A stretch of 64,000 bases of DNA from Methylobacterium sp. DB0501 (GCF_011043735.1 NZ_JAAKGV010000006.1:62001-126000); one strand, 5' to 3'. Numbered from the stretch's first letter, positions 41,495 to 50,870 are shown. Notes: generated by a model from the sequence alone, not told the origin. Program-made: numbers and translations.

Positions 41495-44134
41495 TCACGG
41501 GTTTCTCCTGCCGAGCTGGCGCACCAGGCTGGTCGTGGCGAGGCCGAGGCAGAGCGCCATGACGAGCGTCATCGCCACGTAGGCGCCCGGATTGAGGGAG
41601 AGCCAGGCCGCCGCGACCAGGCGCAGGTTCGCCAGGCCCCGCCCTTGGGTCTCGATCAGCCCGACGCGCCTGGGCTGCACGGTGGTGAGGCTGCCGTCCG
41701 AGGCGTCGAGGAAGGCCGCCTGGCCGGTCAGGCCGGTCCAGACCACCGGATCGACGAGGCAGGAGACCGAGGCCCGCAGCATCGAGGCGTTGGGGGCGGT
41801 CACCAGCACGGTGCCATCCTCGAGCCGGCCGCCGGTGCCGTCGCCTTGCGCGATGATCAGCGAGGCACGGGGATTGAGCGGCACCGCCTCCGGCGCCGGC
41901 CCGCCGGCGGCCCGCAGGCCGAGGTCGCGGGCCTCCGCACTCCAGCGGGACAGCGCCGTCCAGGCATTGGCGAGCACGGCCGGGATCGTGACGCCGCGGG
42001 CCGATTCGTCCCAGCGGGCGACGAGGTCGGCCTCGCTGTCGTCGGGGGGCCCGGCGGGGGCTTGGGCGGCCCCGGCGGGGGATTGCGGCGGCAGGGGCGC
42101 CTGCATCGAGACCGGCGTCGCCGCCGGCGCAGGCGCGGCGGCCGTCCGCAGGGGCGTGGTGAAGGCCGGCAGGGCGCAGCGCATCGGCAGGTTGCGGCGC
42201 AGGCGGTCGAGGGTGACGACGCCCTCGGCCCCGAACGGGCCGGGGGTGGCCACGGTCTCGGCCCGGCCCTCCCAGATGCTCCGGACCTGGCCCGGATCGA
42301 GGCCGACCGAGTCGAGAGCGGCCGGGGTGAGGGCGCGGACCGGGGCGACGACGAGGCGGGCCCCGCCGCCCGCGGCGCGGTCGTCGCTGCCGATCTCGAA
42401 ATCGATCACCCGCCCGGCCGCGATGGCGAGGCGCGCCGCCAGGGTCGCGGCGGCGGAGGTGGAATCGCGGTCGGGAGTCGGCAGGACCAGGCGCGGGCGG
42501 GGTCCGGGAATCGAGGGATCCGGGTTCAGGAACGGCACCGCCCCGGCCTTGACGGCGGCGAGGTCGGGGCTGCGCACCGCGCGGGCGAGCGCCGGCACGT
42601 CGAGGCGGGTGCGGTCGAGGAACAGGAAGCGGGCGCGCCGGGCGGCCGGCGCGAGGGTGTCGCAGGTCCGGTCGGCGGCGGTGGGGAGCAGGGCGCTGAT
42701 CTCGACCCGGTTCAGGCCGGGCCGCCACAGGCTCAAGGGCAGCGGGATCGCGCTGTCGGTGAACACCTCGCCGCGGCCGTAGGGCAGGGGCACGCTCGCG
42801 GCGTTGCGGCCGTTGATGTCGACGACGATCTGGGCGCTCGAGTCGAGCCCCGCCGCGTAGCCGCCGGCGAGGTGCAGCATCGCCTTGCCGTAATCGGCCG
42901 GGACGAAATCGGCCGGGAACCGCACCTCGAAGCCGACCCGCAGGAGCCGGCCGTTGAACTCGCGGCTCGTCACCCCGAACTGGTCCAGGGTCAGGCTCTC
43001 GCCGCCCCGCACCGGATAGCCCCGGGTCAGCTCGGCGGTCCGGGCGCCGACCGGCGTGCCGCCCGCGTCGCCGGAGGTCGCGAGCGTCTGGATCGCTTGG
43101 CGCAGGTCGTCCGCGCTCGCACCCGTCACGACGAGCACGGGCGCGCGGCTGCCGCGGGGGGGCATGAGGGCGACCCGGGGCCCGGTGATCGGCCCGAGCT
43201 CCTCCACTCCCTCCGTGCCGCGGATCTCCGCGGCGGTGCCGACCAGGAGGTTGAGCCCGGCGCGGCCCGAGAGGGGCGCCCCGAAGGTCACCGCCGGCCG
43301 GGCGAGCCGCGCGACGAGGGCCACCGCCTGCACGGCGCCGATCATCCGTTCGAGCCGCTCCGGGCTCGGCCGCTCGGCGAGCAGCACGGCGATCGGCAGG
43401 GCGCCGCTCTCGTCGGGCTCGAGCGCCGCCAGGGTCTTGAGGTCGAGGTCGCCGGCCTGCGCCACGACGAGGCCGGAGCGCGACGGGTCGATCTGCGTCC
43501 ACAGCTCGTAGGTCGCGCCGGTCGAGCAATCGACCCGGTGGCGCTGGCTCGCCGCGAGGCCGACGGCGTTGTAGCCGGGCTTCAGCAGGCCCTCGGGCAG
43601 GGGAAATTCCACCACCTTCACGGCGCCGGGCGCCTGGATCCGGGTCCAGCCGACCCTGGTGCCGTTGACGCTGCCCGACAACTCGGACGCCTCCGGCGCG
43701 ACCGAGATCGCCGAGAGGTACGACACGCGCAGCTTCGTCTGTCCCCGCGCCTGCGCCTCGGTCAGGTAGACGGGGAATTGCAGCGAAGCCTCCTCGCCGG
43801 CGAGGCGGTAGCCCCGCGTGCCGGCGGGAAACCGCCGCGCCGCCGCCACCGCGGCCGCGACCGGCACGCCGCGACGCGCCGGATCGGCCTCCGGCACCGG
43901 CGGCTTCTGAGGAGGCGTGCGCAGGGGCTCGCCGGTGGGCGGCAGGGTCAGGCGCTCGGCCGGGCCGGTGCCGAGGAAGCTCTGGGCGAGGGCGGGGGGG
44001 GCGAGGAGGGCGGCGAGGAGGAGCGCCAGGATCGCGGGTCCGCGCTTCTCCCACCCGACCGAACCCGGACGCGCCCGAGGTCGATCGGTCCTGTGGGACG
44101 GAGCCGTCCGGGGAAAGGGGTGGCGCGGGATCAT
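41495..44134 (-). CDS. bcsB: Cellulose synthase subunit BcsB
   Basis: BcsB is the periplasmic, membrane-anchored partner required for BcsA activity and guides the glucan chain. The 879-residue protein has an N-terminal hydrophobic signal near residues 35-52 (ILALLLAALLAPPALAQ), two rounds of carbohydrate-binding plus flavodoxin-like domains, and the C-terminal anchor (PGAYVAMTLVMALCLGLATTSLVRQLGRR) that docks to BcsA. ATG 44134 has GAGG 6 bases upstream. An earlier ATG at 44152 overlaps bcsA and has no ribosome site. A Pro/Ala-rich insertion near residues 640-685 lengthens it beyond typical BcsB. Confidence 0.93.
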   Translation of the reverse strand: MIPRHPFPRTAPSHRTDRPRARPGSVGWEKRGPAILALLLAALLAPPALAQSFLGTGPAERLTLPPTGEPLRTPPQKPPVPEADPARRGVPVAAAVAAARRFPAGTRGYRLAGEEASLQFPVYLTEAQARGQTKLRVSYLSAISVAPEASELSGSVNGTRVGWTRIQAPGAVKVVEFPLPEGLLKPGYNAVGLAASQRHRVDCSTGATYELWTQIDPSRSGLVVAQAGDLDLKTLAALEPDESGALPIAVLLAERPSPERLERMIGAVQAVALVARLARPAVTFGAPLSGRAGLNLLVGTAAEIRGTEGVEELGPITGPRVALMPPRGSRAPVLVVTGASADDLRQAIQTLATSGDAGGTPVGARTAELTRGYPVRGGESLTLDQFGVTSREFNGRLLRVGFEVRFPADFVPADYGKAMLHLAGGYAAGLDSSAQIVVDINGRNAASVPLPYGRGEVFTDSAIPLPLSLWRPGLNRVEISALLPTAADRTCDTLAPAARRARFLFLDRTRLDVPALARAVRSPDLAAVKAGAVPFLNPDPSIPGPRPRLVLPTPDRDSTSAAATLAARLAIAAGRVIDFEIGSDDRAAGGGARLVVAPVRALTPAALDSVGLDPGQVRSIWEGRAETVATPGPFGAEGVVTLDRLRRNLPMRCALPAFTTPLRTAAAPAPAATPVSMQAPLPPQSPAGAAQAPAGPPDDSEADLVARWDESARGVTIPAVLANAWTALSRWSAEARDLGLRAAGGPAPEAVPLNPRASLIIAQGDGTGGRLEDGTVLVTAPNASMLRASVSCLVDPVVWTGLTGQAAFLDASDGSLTTVQPRRVGLIETQGRGLANLRLVAAAWLSLNPGAYVAMTLVMALCLGLATTSLVRQLGRRNP

Positions 44135-44141
44135 CGCAGCC

Positions 44142-46586
44142 TCACGCCGCATCGGTGCGCCGGCCGCTCTCGGCGAGGGCGCGGTCGTTCTCGTAGTCGA
44201 GCATCAGGCGGACCCAGTCGCCGTCGTCCTGCGCCTGGGCGTGGACCTCGGCATGGGCGGGACCCCCGGCCTGGACCGGCGCCGCGGGGCGCACCGGCAG
44301 GACCGGCCGCGCGGGGGCGGCGAGGGGCAGGTCGATCGGCTGCGGCGGGACCGGCGCGGGACCGGCATCCCGGACGGGCTCGTCGTAGACCGGCGCCGCC
44401 GCGGCCGGGGCCTCGACGGCGGCGGGGCGGGGCGCCTCGCCGGCGAGCGCGTAGCGCAGGGCGCGGAAGGGCTCGGCGAGGCCCCACCAGACGAATTGCA
44501 GCGTCCCGGTGAACAGGTCCTTGTGGCGGCGCCGGCGCAGCTGGAACCGGCGCATCGCCTCGGCGTCGCCGTACATCAGCCCGGCGAGCGCGACGTAATC
44601 CCGGGTACGCAGGGTCCCGAAGGCGAGGCTGCAGACCGCGTCGGTCCCGGCGCGGGCGACCGGCCCGAGGATCACCGGCAGGGCGCCGGCGGGACGTGCG
44701 CCGGCGACCGGCTCCACCGTGAGCGTGCCGCGGACCGGGCGGTGGCCGACGCCGGGGGCGAGGGCCGCGGCCGGCATCCGGATCGTGCAGGCCTCGGCCG
44801 AGACCCGCTCGATCGCCACGTCGACGGCCCGGCCCCCGAGGGCGACCTGGCCGCGGCGGCTGATCGCCAGCGAGGGGGTGCGCTCGAGCTGGCGGCGCTC
44901 GGCGCAGACCCCGAGCGCGGCGCCGGCGGTGAGCAGGTTGAAGAAGTTCCACAGGCCGACGACCAGCATCAGGTTGGTCACGCCGGGCTCGAACAGGTAG
45001 CGCCAGCCCGCCACCAGGCAGCCGACCAGCAGGAGGCCGTAGACCGCGAAGAACGGCAGGGTCAGCGACGACAGGTGGTCGCGGTCGAGCGTCGCGCCCT
45101 TGTTGGTGACGTTGAAGGTGGGTTTGCGCGGCGACCAGATCACCGAGACGATCGCCTTCGACAGGTACAGGCCCTGGACGTACTCGTAGAGCTCGGAGAC
45201 GAACGGCCAGCGGAACTTGCCGTAGACGTAGTTCTGCATCATCAGGTTGATGACGATATAGGTCGCCGTATAGGCGATCGACTCGTCGACGCTGGCAACG
45301 AAGATCTTGAGATCGAAGAAGATGTGCAGCAGCGGCGCGAACATGAAGGCGAGCCGCGGGATCGGGAAGAACCAGAACGTCATGCTCGACAGGTAGGCGA
45401 GCTTCTGGATCGGCTTGAGCCCCTTCTGCAAGGCCGGGTTCTTGAGCAGCAGGATCTGGAACATGCCCTGGCACCAGCGCGAGCGCTGGCCGATGAAATC
45501 GGTCAGCGTGTCGGGCTGGAGGCCGGCGATCAGCGGCCGGTCGACATAGGCGCTGGTCCAGCCGCGGGAATGCAGCTCGAAGGCGGTCTCGCAATCCTCC
45601 GTGATGGTGATACCGGCAAATCCCCCGGATTCATCGAGGGCGGCGCGGCGCAGGAGGGCCGCCGAGCCGCAGAAGAACGAGCCGTTCCACTTGTCGAGCC
45701 CGGCCTGCGTCACCGCGTAGAACATCTCGTTCTCGGACGGCATCCGCTCGAAGGTCTTGAGGTTCCGCTCGATCGGGTCCGGGTTGAGGAAGGCGTGCGG
45801 GGTCTGGACCAGGAAGAGCTTCGGGTCCTCGGCGAAGTAGCCGACGGTCTCGTTCAGGAGCGAGCGGAACGGCACGTGGTCGGCGTCGAGCACCAGGACG
45901 AGGTCGCCGGCGGCGGCGGCAAGGCCGTTGTTGAGGTTGCCGGCCTTGGCGTGCTCGTTGCGGGCGCGCGTCAGGTAGCGGGCGCCGAGCTCGGCGCAGA
46001 GCGCCTGCAGCTCGACCCGCCGTCCTTTCGCGGCCGCAGCCTTCTCGGGATTCGGGTCGTTGCATTTCTGGTCGGTGCCGCCGTCGTCGAGGAGCCAGAC
46101 CGTCAGCTTCTCGGGCGGGTAGTTCATCTGGCGCGCCGCCGCCAGCGTCATCGCCAGGATCCCGGCATCCTCGTTGTAGCTCGGCACGAAGACGTCGACG
46201 GCGGGCAGGTCGGCGGCCGGCGCGGCCGGGGGCGGGCGGCGGCGCAGGGGCTCGGCGTTGATGATCAGGCTGACGAACAGGATGAAGACGCAGTAGAGTT
46301 CGCACAGCAGCAGCAACAGGCCGAAGCCGAAGCTGACCGGGTCGCCCGGCGAGGGCAGCGTGTCGGTCACCCGCCACAGGATGTAGCGCAGCACCACCAG
46401 GCTGCCCATCGCCAGGAAGACGAAGCGCGCCCGCGGCCCGTCGAAGGCGAGCCAGAGCGCGGCCATCGCCGCCATGGCGGCGAGGCTCATCGCGAGCTGG
46501 TTCTGGGTGCCGACCGGCTGGCTCAGCAGAAGGAGGCCGGCCGCCGTCGTCCCCATCCAGGCCAGCCATCGCAATGCACGCACCAC
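44142..46586 (-). CDS. bcsA: Cellulose synthase catalytic subunit BcsA
   Basis: BcsA polymerises UDP-glucose into beta-1,4-glucan and threads it through the inner membrane. The 814-residue protein has GT2 motifs in order: VDVFVPSYNED, LLDDGGTD, LVLDADH (DxD, near residue 229), ITEDCETAFE (base, near 329) and QRSRWCQGM (Q(Q/R)xRW, near 366). Helices flank the GT domain and a C-terminal PilZ-like region carries an RxxxR motif (ERRQLER near 562) for c-di-GMP. The second PilZ motif, usually D/NxSxxG, reads ERVSAEA and looks degenerate. A long Pro/Ala tail ends the protein. It starts at GTG 46586 after GAGAGG and leads the operon. Confidence 0.95.
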   Translation of the reverse strand: MVRALRWLAWMGTTAAGLLLLSQPVGTQNQLAMSLAAMAAMAALWLAFDGPRARFVFLAMGSLVVLRYILWRVTDTLPSPGDPVSFGFGLLLLLCELYCVFILFVSLIINAEPLRRRPPPAAPAADLPAVDVFVPSYNEDAGILAMTLAAARQMNYPPEKLTVWLLDDGGTDQKCNDPNPEKAAAAKGRRVELQALCAELGARYLTRARNEHAKAGNLNNGLAAAAGDLVLVLDADHVPFRSLLNETVGYFAEDPKLFLVQTPHAFLNPDPIERNLKTFERMPSENEMFYAVTQAGLDKWNGSFFCGSAALLRRAALDESGGFAGITITEDCETAFELHSRGWTSAYVDRPLIAGLQPDTLTDFIGQRSRWCQGMFQILLLKNPALQKGLKPIQKLAYLSSMTFWFFPIPRLAFMFAPLLHIFFDLKIFVASVDESIAYTATYIVINLMMQNYVYGKFRWPFVSELYEYVQGLYLSKAIVSVIWSPRKPTFNVTNKGATLDRDHLSSLTLPFFAVYGLLLVGCLVAGWRYLFEPGVTNLMLVVGLWNFFNLLTAGAALGVCAERRQLERTPSLAISRRGQVALGGRAVDVAIERVSAEACTIRMPAAALAPGVGHRPVRGTLTVEPVAGARPAGALPVILGPVARAGTDAVCSLAFGTLRTRDYVALAGLMYGDAEAMRRFQLRRRRHKDLFTGTLQFVWWGLAEPFRALRYALAGEAPRPAAVEAPAAAAPVYDEPVRDAGPAPVPPQPIDLPLAAPARPVLPVRPAAPVQAGGPAHAEVHAQAQDDGDWVRLMLDYENDRALAESGRRTDAA

Positions 46587-47025
46587 GCCCGCCTCTCCAG
46601 AATCGCCAGCCCCTAAGCCATCAGATTATGTCGATTTCTCGTTACGAGAACCTGATTTTCACCAGCAACTCAAGCCTGGAATCTCCATCATCACGTGCAA
46701 AAAAGTCGCATTTGCTCGCAAATCGAAGAACCTCACTTGACGCAGAACGTTCGCGATCCACGCAGATACGCTGAACGCTTTATTTGATTAGTGTGTTAGC
46801 ATCGCGGGCGCAGGATTGAGCGGAACGTGCGGCAACCTTGCGGAAGGCTTCCTGGGGCTTGAGGGATAAGCGCTGCCGCAACGCGGCTGTATCACCGGCC
46901 ACCTCGCGCGATCCCCGGCGGCGCCGGGAAGGCGAGGGGCGGGCCGATCGCAGGCCGGCTCCCAGACCATTGCGGGTACAAGGTTCTTCCCGCGGAATCG
47001 GCGGAGGATCGGGGGAGCGGCGACG
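46587..47025. promoter_or_regulatory. AT-rich promoter region of the cellulose operon
   Basis: This 439-base divergent region is the most AT-rich stretch in the window between about 46600 and 46800, with A-runs (GCAAAAAAG near 46698) and a TTTATTTGATTAG run near 46777. It must carry the leftward bcsA promoter and probably the rightward tautomerase promoter. A perfect palindrome lies at 46636-46650. The part from 46800 to 47025 is GC-rich and shows no convincing gene. Confidence 0.55.
46636..46650. promoter_or_regulatory. 15-bp palindrome upstream of bcsA
   Basis: TTCTCGTTACGAGAA is a perfect palindrome with 7-bp arms around one base, 50-64 bases upstream of the bcsA start, a position typical of an operator. 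The regulator is unknown. Confidence 0.45.
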
Positions 47026-47412
47026 GTGCCATCGACCCGTATCAGCACCCGCCAGGGCCGAATCGCCGGCCGGCGGCGCGACATCATCGAGGCCGTGCAG
47101 CGGGCCCTGTCGACGGGGCTGCTCGTCCCCGAGCACGACCGCTGCATCGTCCTGCAACAGTTCGATGACGACGCGCTGATCACGCCCCCGACGAAGGGCC
47201 CCCGTTATACGGTGATCGAGATCACGCTCTTCTCCGGGCGGTCGATGGACGCGAAGCGCCGGCTCTACCGGGCGATCCCGGACGAGCTGGCCCGCTTCGA
47301 GGTGCCGGCCGGAGACATCAAGATCATCCTGGTCGACGTCGATCCGGTCAACTGGGGCCTGTCCGGCAAGCCGGCGAGCGGGATCGACCTCGGCTTCAGG
47401 ATCGACGTGTGA
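47026..47412 (+). CDS. Tautomerase-family protein
   Basis: The 128-residue protein starts at GTG 47026, 8 bases after GGGGGAG, which places Pro at position 2 and thus at the mature N-terminus, the catalytic residue of the 4-oxalocrotonate tautomerase superfamily. Features of the longer Tautomerase_2-like group are ITLFSGRSMDAKRRLYRAIPDELARF, DIKIILVDVDPVNWGLSGKPAS and GFRIDV. The substrate is unknown. It is convergent with bcsS and has no evident link to cellulose. Confidence 0.85.
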   Translation: MPSTRISTRQGRIAGRRRDIIEAVQRALSTGLLVPEHDRCIVLQQFDDDALITPPTKGPRYTVIEITLFSGRSMDAKRRLYRAIPDELARFEVPAGDIKIILVDVDPVNWGLSGKPASGIDLGFRIDV

Positions 47413-47423
47413 GCGATACCGAC

Positions 47424-47443
47424 GGTCGTTGGAAACGACCTTT
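47424..47443. terminator. Hairpin between tautomerase gene and bcsS
   Basis: GGTCGTT at 47424-47430 and AACGACC at 47434-47440 pair around GGA and are followed by TTT, in the 35-base gap between two convergent stop codons. Confidence 0.6.
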
Positions 47444-47447
47444 GGCA

Positions 47448-48254
47448 TCAGAAGTTCGCCCGCGCCTCGATGCTCGAGTAATAGCCCGACCCCTGGACGC
47501 GGTCCTGGACGTAGCCTGCCGCCAGCGACATCTGCACCGGCCCGAACTTCACGCCGGAGAGATGGGCGCCGATGCGGTACTGGCGAAAGAAGTCGTCGCC
47601 GAGGAACAGGGCCTCGGGGCCGATATAGACGCCGTCGGCGACCATGTAGCCGACGCGCAGGCGGGAATAGTAGGCGTTGAACTTGGTCGAGTAGGAGCCG
47701 TAGGCCGACACCATGGTACGGTCGGTGGGGTTGGCGTAGAAGTTCGCGGCCACGCGCAGGCCGAGGCCGGTGCCGACCACCGGGTTGCCCGGATCGGGGA
47801 TCGAGAGCTGGTTGCTGCGGGCGTTGAAGCCGATGAAGCCGGCGAGCGCCGCGTCGCGCCAGACCCACTCGTAGCCGGCCATCACCGAGCCCTCCTCCTG
47901 GTAGCCCGTCACCCGCGAGGCGACGGCCTGGCCCGGATAGGAATAGGTGCCGGCGATGGCCTCGACCCGCACCCGCGGCCCGCTCTGGGTCGGCGGACCG
48001 GCGAGCGGCGCCGTGACGGTGATCGAGCCGAAGGCCGAGCTGTTCGAGGTCACGCTGGTCGAGCCGTCGACGGCGATCGCCCAGCTGTCGTCGACGGCCT
48101 GGGCCTGCGCGCCGGTATACCAGTCGGCGCTCGCCGCCGGCGCCGGTGCCCGCAGGTCGGCCGCCAGGGCTTGGCCCGGTGCGACCGCGCCGACGAGGAC
48201 CGACAGGCCGGCGCCGAAGAGCGGCCGGGTTCGATGCTGGACCGAGGCAATCAA
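47448..48254 (-). CDS. bcsS: Cellulose biosynthesis protein BcsS
   Basis: The 268-residue exported protein starts at TTG 48254, supported by a strong GAGGAGG 5-6 bases upstream. A signal peptide (LSVLVGAVAPGQALAA) is followed by a beta-rich, outer-membrane-barrel-like protein: alternating aromatic strands such as AGYEWVWRDAALAGFIGF, RLRVGYMVADGVYIGPEALFLGDDFFRQYRIGAHLSG, and a terminal Phe. The family (BcsS) is found beside alphaproteobacterial cellulose synthases; its exact role is undefined. It is divided from bcsA only by the tautomerase gene. Confidence 0.8.
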   Translation of the reverse strand: MIASVQHRTRPLFGAGLSVLVGAVAPGQALAADLRAPAPAASADWYTGAQAQAVDDSWAIAVDGSTSVTSNSSAFGSITVTAPLAGPPTQSGPRVRVEAIAGTYSYPGQAVASRVTGYQEEGSVMAGYEWVWRDAALAGFIGFNARSNQLSIPDPGNPVVGTGLGLRVAANFYANPTDRTMVSAYGSYSTKFNAYYSRLRVGYMVADGVYIGPEALFLGDDFFRQYRIGAHLSGVKFGPVQMSLAAGYVQDRVQGSGYYSSIEARANF

Positions 48255-48407
48255 CGCCGCCTCCTCTGCAAGATACCGAACGATTGCACACCGGTTTATG
48301 CAGGGGGACGGTTAAAAATTAGCTTTCATTCGACGCGAGAGACGTGGGCAATTTTTACCGGCCGGGAAACGAATAGTCTTGTCCTGCCTTGGCCGGCGGG
48401 CGGCGGA

Positions 48408-50870
48408 TCAGGCGGCGCGGTCGGCCGCCGGCCCGGCGCTGCCGAGCACCGAGGCGAGGTCCTCGGGCCGGAACGGCTTGTCGAGGCGCAGGAAGCGGCG
48501 GGCCGAGGCCGGCAGCTGCCCGTGCGGGCTCGCCAGGACGACGCGGATGCCGGGATGGCGCTCGACCACGGTGGCGGCGAGCTGGAGGCCGGTCATCACC
48601 GGCATCGCCTGATCGGCGATCATCGCGTCGAAGGCGGCGTCCTGCGCCAGCAGGCCGAGGGCGTGCTCGCCCGACGCCGCCTGGACCACCGCATGGCCGA
48701 GTTCGCCCAGGGCCTCCGCGACGCTGGCGCGCACGAGGCTGTCGCTCTCGACGAGCAGGATGCGCAACGGCGCCCGGCCCGGGGCGGCGGTCACCTCCGG
48801 CGCGCGCGCCTCGGCGCGCAGCCAGATCTCGGCCAGGAACGCCTCCTCGCCGCGCCCGTCGCAGACGAGGCGCCAGGCGCCGCCGGCATCGCGCACGAGC
48901 TGCGCCACGGTGTCGAGCGCCCGCGGCGAGGGCCGCGTCGCCGCCCCCGGCGCCCGCCGCCCGCTGGCGAACAGGATGCGCAGGGCCGGTCCCTCCGGCA
49001 TCCCGGGCAGCGGCGGCGCGCCGGCCGGATGCGCGGCGGCGCCGATCGCGAAGCCGTGCAGGCCGAGGTCGCGGGTGTGGAAGGCGAGGTTGAGCAGCAC
49101 CAGCTCGAGCAGCCGCTCGCCGCACCGCGCCCGCGGCAGGTCGTCGGGGATGCGGGTGACGAGGGGGGCCTCGCGCAGGACGTTCGCCTGCAGGAAGGGC
49201 AGGAACGCCGCCACGGTCGCGGCGAGGTCGGAGGAGGCCAGGGGCGAGGGTGGCTGATCGCTCCCCGCGGCCTCGGTACCGCCGCGCACCAGGCCGAGCA
49301 GGCGGCGGGTGAGCGCCGCGCCGCGATGGGCGCCGGCGAGCGCCGCGTCGGTGAGCGCCGCCTGGCGCGGATCCAGCGCGGTCTGGCGCCGCAGCACCCC
49401 GAGATTGGCGAGCACCACGGTCAGCACGTCGTTGAAATCGTGGACGATGCCGTCCGTGACCCGGCGCAGGACGAGGTTGCGGCGCCGCTCGTTGGCGCCG
49501 GCCGGGGTGTCGGGGGCGTCCTCCTCGCGGATCGCCCGGCTGAGCGCGTGGACCCGCACCCGGCCGGCGGCGTCGCGGCCGCGCAGGAACCGCACCAGGA
49601 GGCGGCGGGCCGAGTCGGGCCCCGGCCCGCGCAGGCGCAGGGCCACGTCGTGGGGGCCGTCGGCCTCGAGCGCCGCCGCCAGGGTGAGGTCGAGGAGGGG
49701 ACGGTCGGCGGGCTCGAACCGGGCCGCGAGGTCGGCCATGGTGGCGACGCGGTCGGCGCCCGCCAGGGCGCCGGGACCTGCGGGATCCGACCACGCCACC
49801 TGCCGGGTCTCGGGGTCGATCTCCCAGCAGGTCCAGCCCGACATCGCCTCGAAGGTGGTGAGCCGGCCGCGGACGCGGTCGAGGCCGGTCCCGGTCCCGG
49901 CGAGCCGGGAATCGAGGCTCAGCGTCCGGTCGCGGACGGTGCCGGAGATCGCCGCGATCTCGCGCACCCGCGAGACCGGCGCCGCGTCGAGGGCGTCGCC
50001 CGGGACGTCGTCGGCCAGGCGCCGCAGCCGCGCCGAGACCCGCCCGCCCAGCGCGTAGCCGAGGCCGCCGGCGCCGAGCACGAGGGCGAGGCCCAGGGCC
50101 ATCAGGCGCGGGTCCGGCCCCGCCGGCGCCGCGAGCGGGATCCCGGGCGACGAGGCGGTGACGATCCAGCCGGGGCTGGCGAGGTCGCGGCTGCCGCGGG
50201 TCGGCGCGGCCTCGTGCGGGCGCGGGTCGCCGGCGGCCGGCAGCGGTCCGAGGAGGGCGCGCCCGTCCGCCCCGGCCACCGCGAAGCGGATCCCGTCCCG
50301 GATCCCGCCTCCCTGGCCGACGCCGTGTCGGACGCGCTCGCCGATGCCGTCGAAATAGGCGGGCGCGGCCCGCAGCACGAGGCTGTCCGAGCGGCCCGGA
50401 ACCCCGAGCGCCAGGGTCAGGGCGAAGGGCGCCTCCTCGGGGCCGGCCGCGACCGCGACCTCGGCCCGGCGGGCCGGCACCAGCGTGGCTGCCTGCGGCA
50501 GCGGGACGCCGCGGCCGGAGGCGCGCGGGGTCCCGTCCGGGGCGAGCAGCACGGCGTCGCGGTAGCGCGGGTTGAAGGAGAGCCAGTCCTGCAGCCGCGA
50601 CGCGCGCCAGGCATCGGTCACGCCGGGATCGTCGAGGCGCAGGAGCAGGGCCGCGTTGCGGGCCTCCGCGATCGAGGCGCCGAGTTCCTCGTCGAGGGCG
50701 TCGGCATAGGCCCGGGCGGCCTGGACGAGGGCGGGGCGCTCGGTCCCGCCGCCCTGCGGGGCGCGCGACAGCGCCCCCCCGAACCAGGCCAGCCCGAAGG
50801 CCGCCGCCGCCACCCCGGCGAGCTGGGCCGCGTTCAGCACCTTGAGCGAGATCCGGACCGAGTCCAGCAT
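48408..50870 (-). CDS. Hybrid sensor protein: HisKA-like domain, degenerate ATPase, receiver
   Basis: The 820-residue protein has two membrane helices (near 16-34 and 258-275) flanking a periplasmic sensor. A PAS-like part (WTCWEIDPETRQVAWSDP) is followed by a phospho-acceptor helix GIVHDFNDVLTVVLANLG with His near residue 475. The following ATPase-like region lacks the N-box (LNLAFHTRD has His where Asn is expected) and has no DxGxG box, so it probably cannot bind ATP. The C-terminal receiver keeps the acidic pocket (VESDS), phospho-Asp (IADQAMPVMTG) and Lys (LDKPF). It may act as a phosphotransfer or phosphatase component. Start ATG 50870 after GGAA. It is located between bcsS and the exopolysaccharide genes, with the same orientation. 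Confidence 0.75.
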   Translation of the reverse strand: MLDSVRISLKVLNAAQLAGVAAAAFGLAWFGGALSRAPQGGGTERPALVQAARAYADALDEELGASIAEARNAALLLRLDDPGVTDAWRASRLQDWLSFNPRYRDAVLLAPDGTPRASGRGVPLPQAATLVPARRAEVAVAAGPEEAPFALTLALGVPGRSDSLVLRAAPAYFDGIGERVRHGVGQGGGIRDGIRFAVAGADGRALLGPLPAAGDPRPHEAAPTRGSRDLASPGWIVTASSPGIPLAAPAGPDPRLMALGLALVLGAGGLGYALGGRVSARLRRLADDVPGDALDAAPVSRVREIAAISGTVRDRTLSLDSRLAGTGTGLDRVRGRLTTFEAMSGWTCWEIDPETRQVAWSDPAGPGALAGADRVATMADLAARFEPADRPLLDLTLAAALEADGPHDVALRLRGPGPDSARRLLVRFLRGRDAAGRVRVHALSRAIREEDAPDTPAGANERRRNLVLRRVTDGIVHDFNDVLTVVLANLGVLRRQTALDPRQAALTDAALAGAHRGAALTRRLLGLVRGGTEAAGSDQPPSPLASSDLAATVAAFLPFLQANVLREAPLVTRIPDDLPRARCGERLLELVLLNLAFHTRDLGLHGFAIGAAAHPAGAPPLPGMPEGPALRILFASGRRAPGAATRPSPRALDTVAQLVRDAGGAWRLVCDGRGEEAFLAEIWLRAEARAPEVTAAPGRAPLRILLVESDSLVRASVAEALGELGHAVVQAASGEHALGLLAQDAAFDAMIADQAMPVMTGLQLAATVVERHPGIRVVLASPHGQLPASARRFLRLDKPFRPEDLASVLGSAGPAADRAA

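Noticed and set aside
40292..44512. A 1406-codon open frame on the plus strand across bcsZ and bcsB
   Set aside because: It is antisense to clear bcs genes and has the Arg/Gly/Ala/Gln/His-rich composition typical of shadow frames in high-GC DNA, with no recognisable domain.
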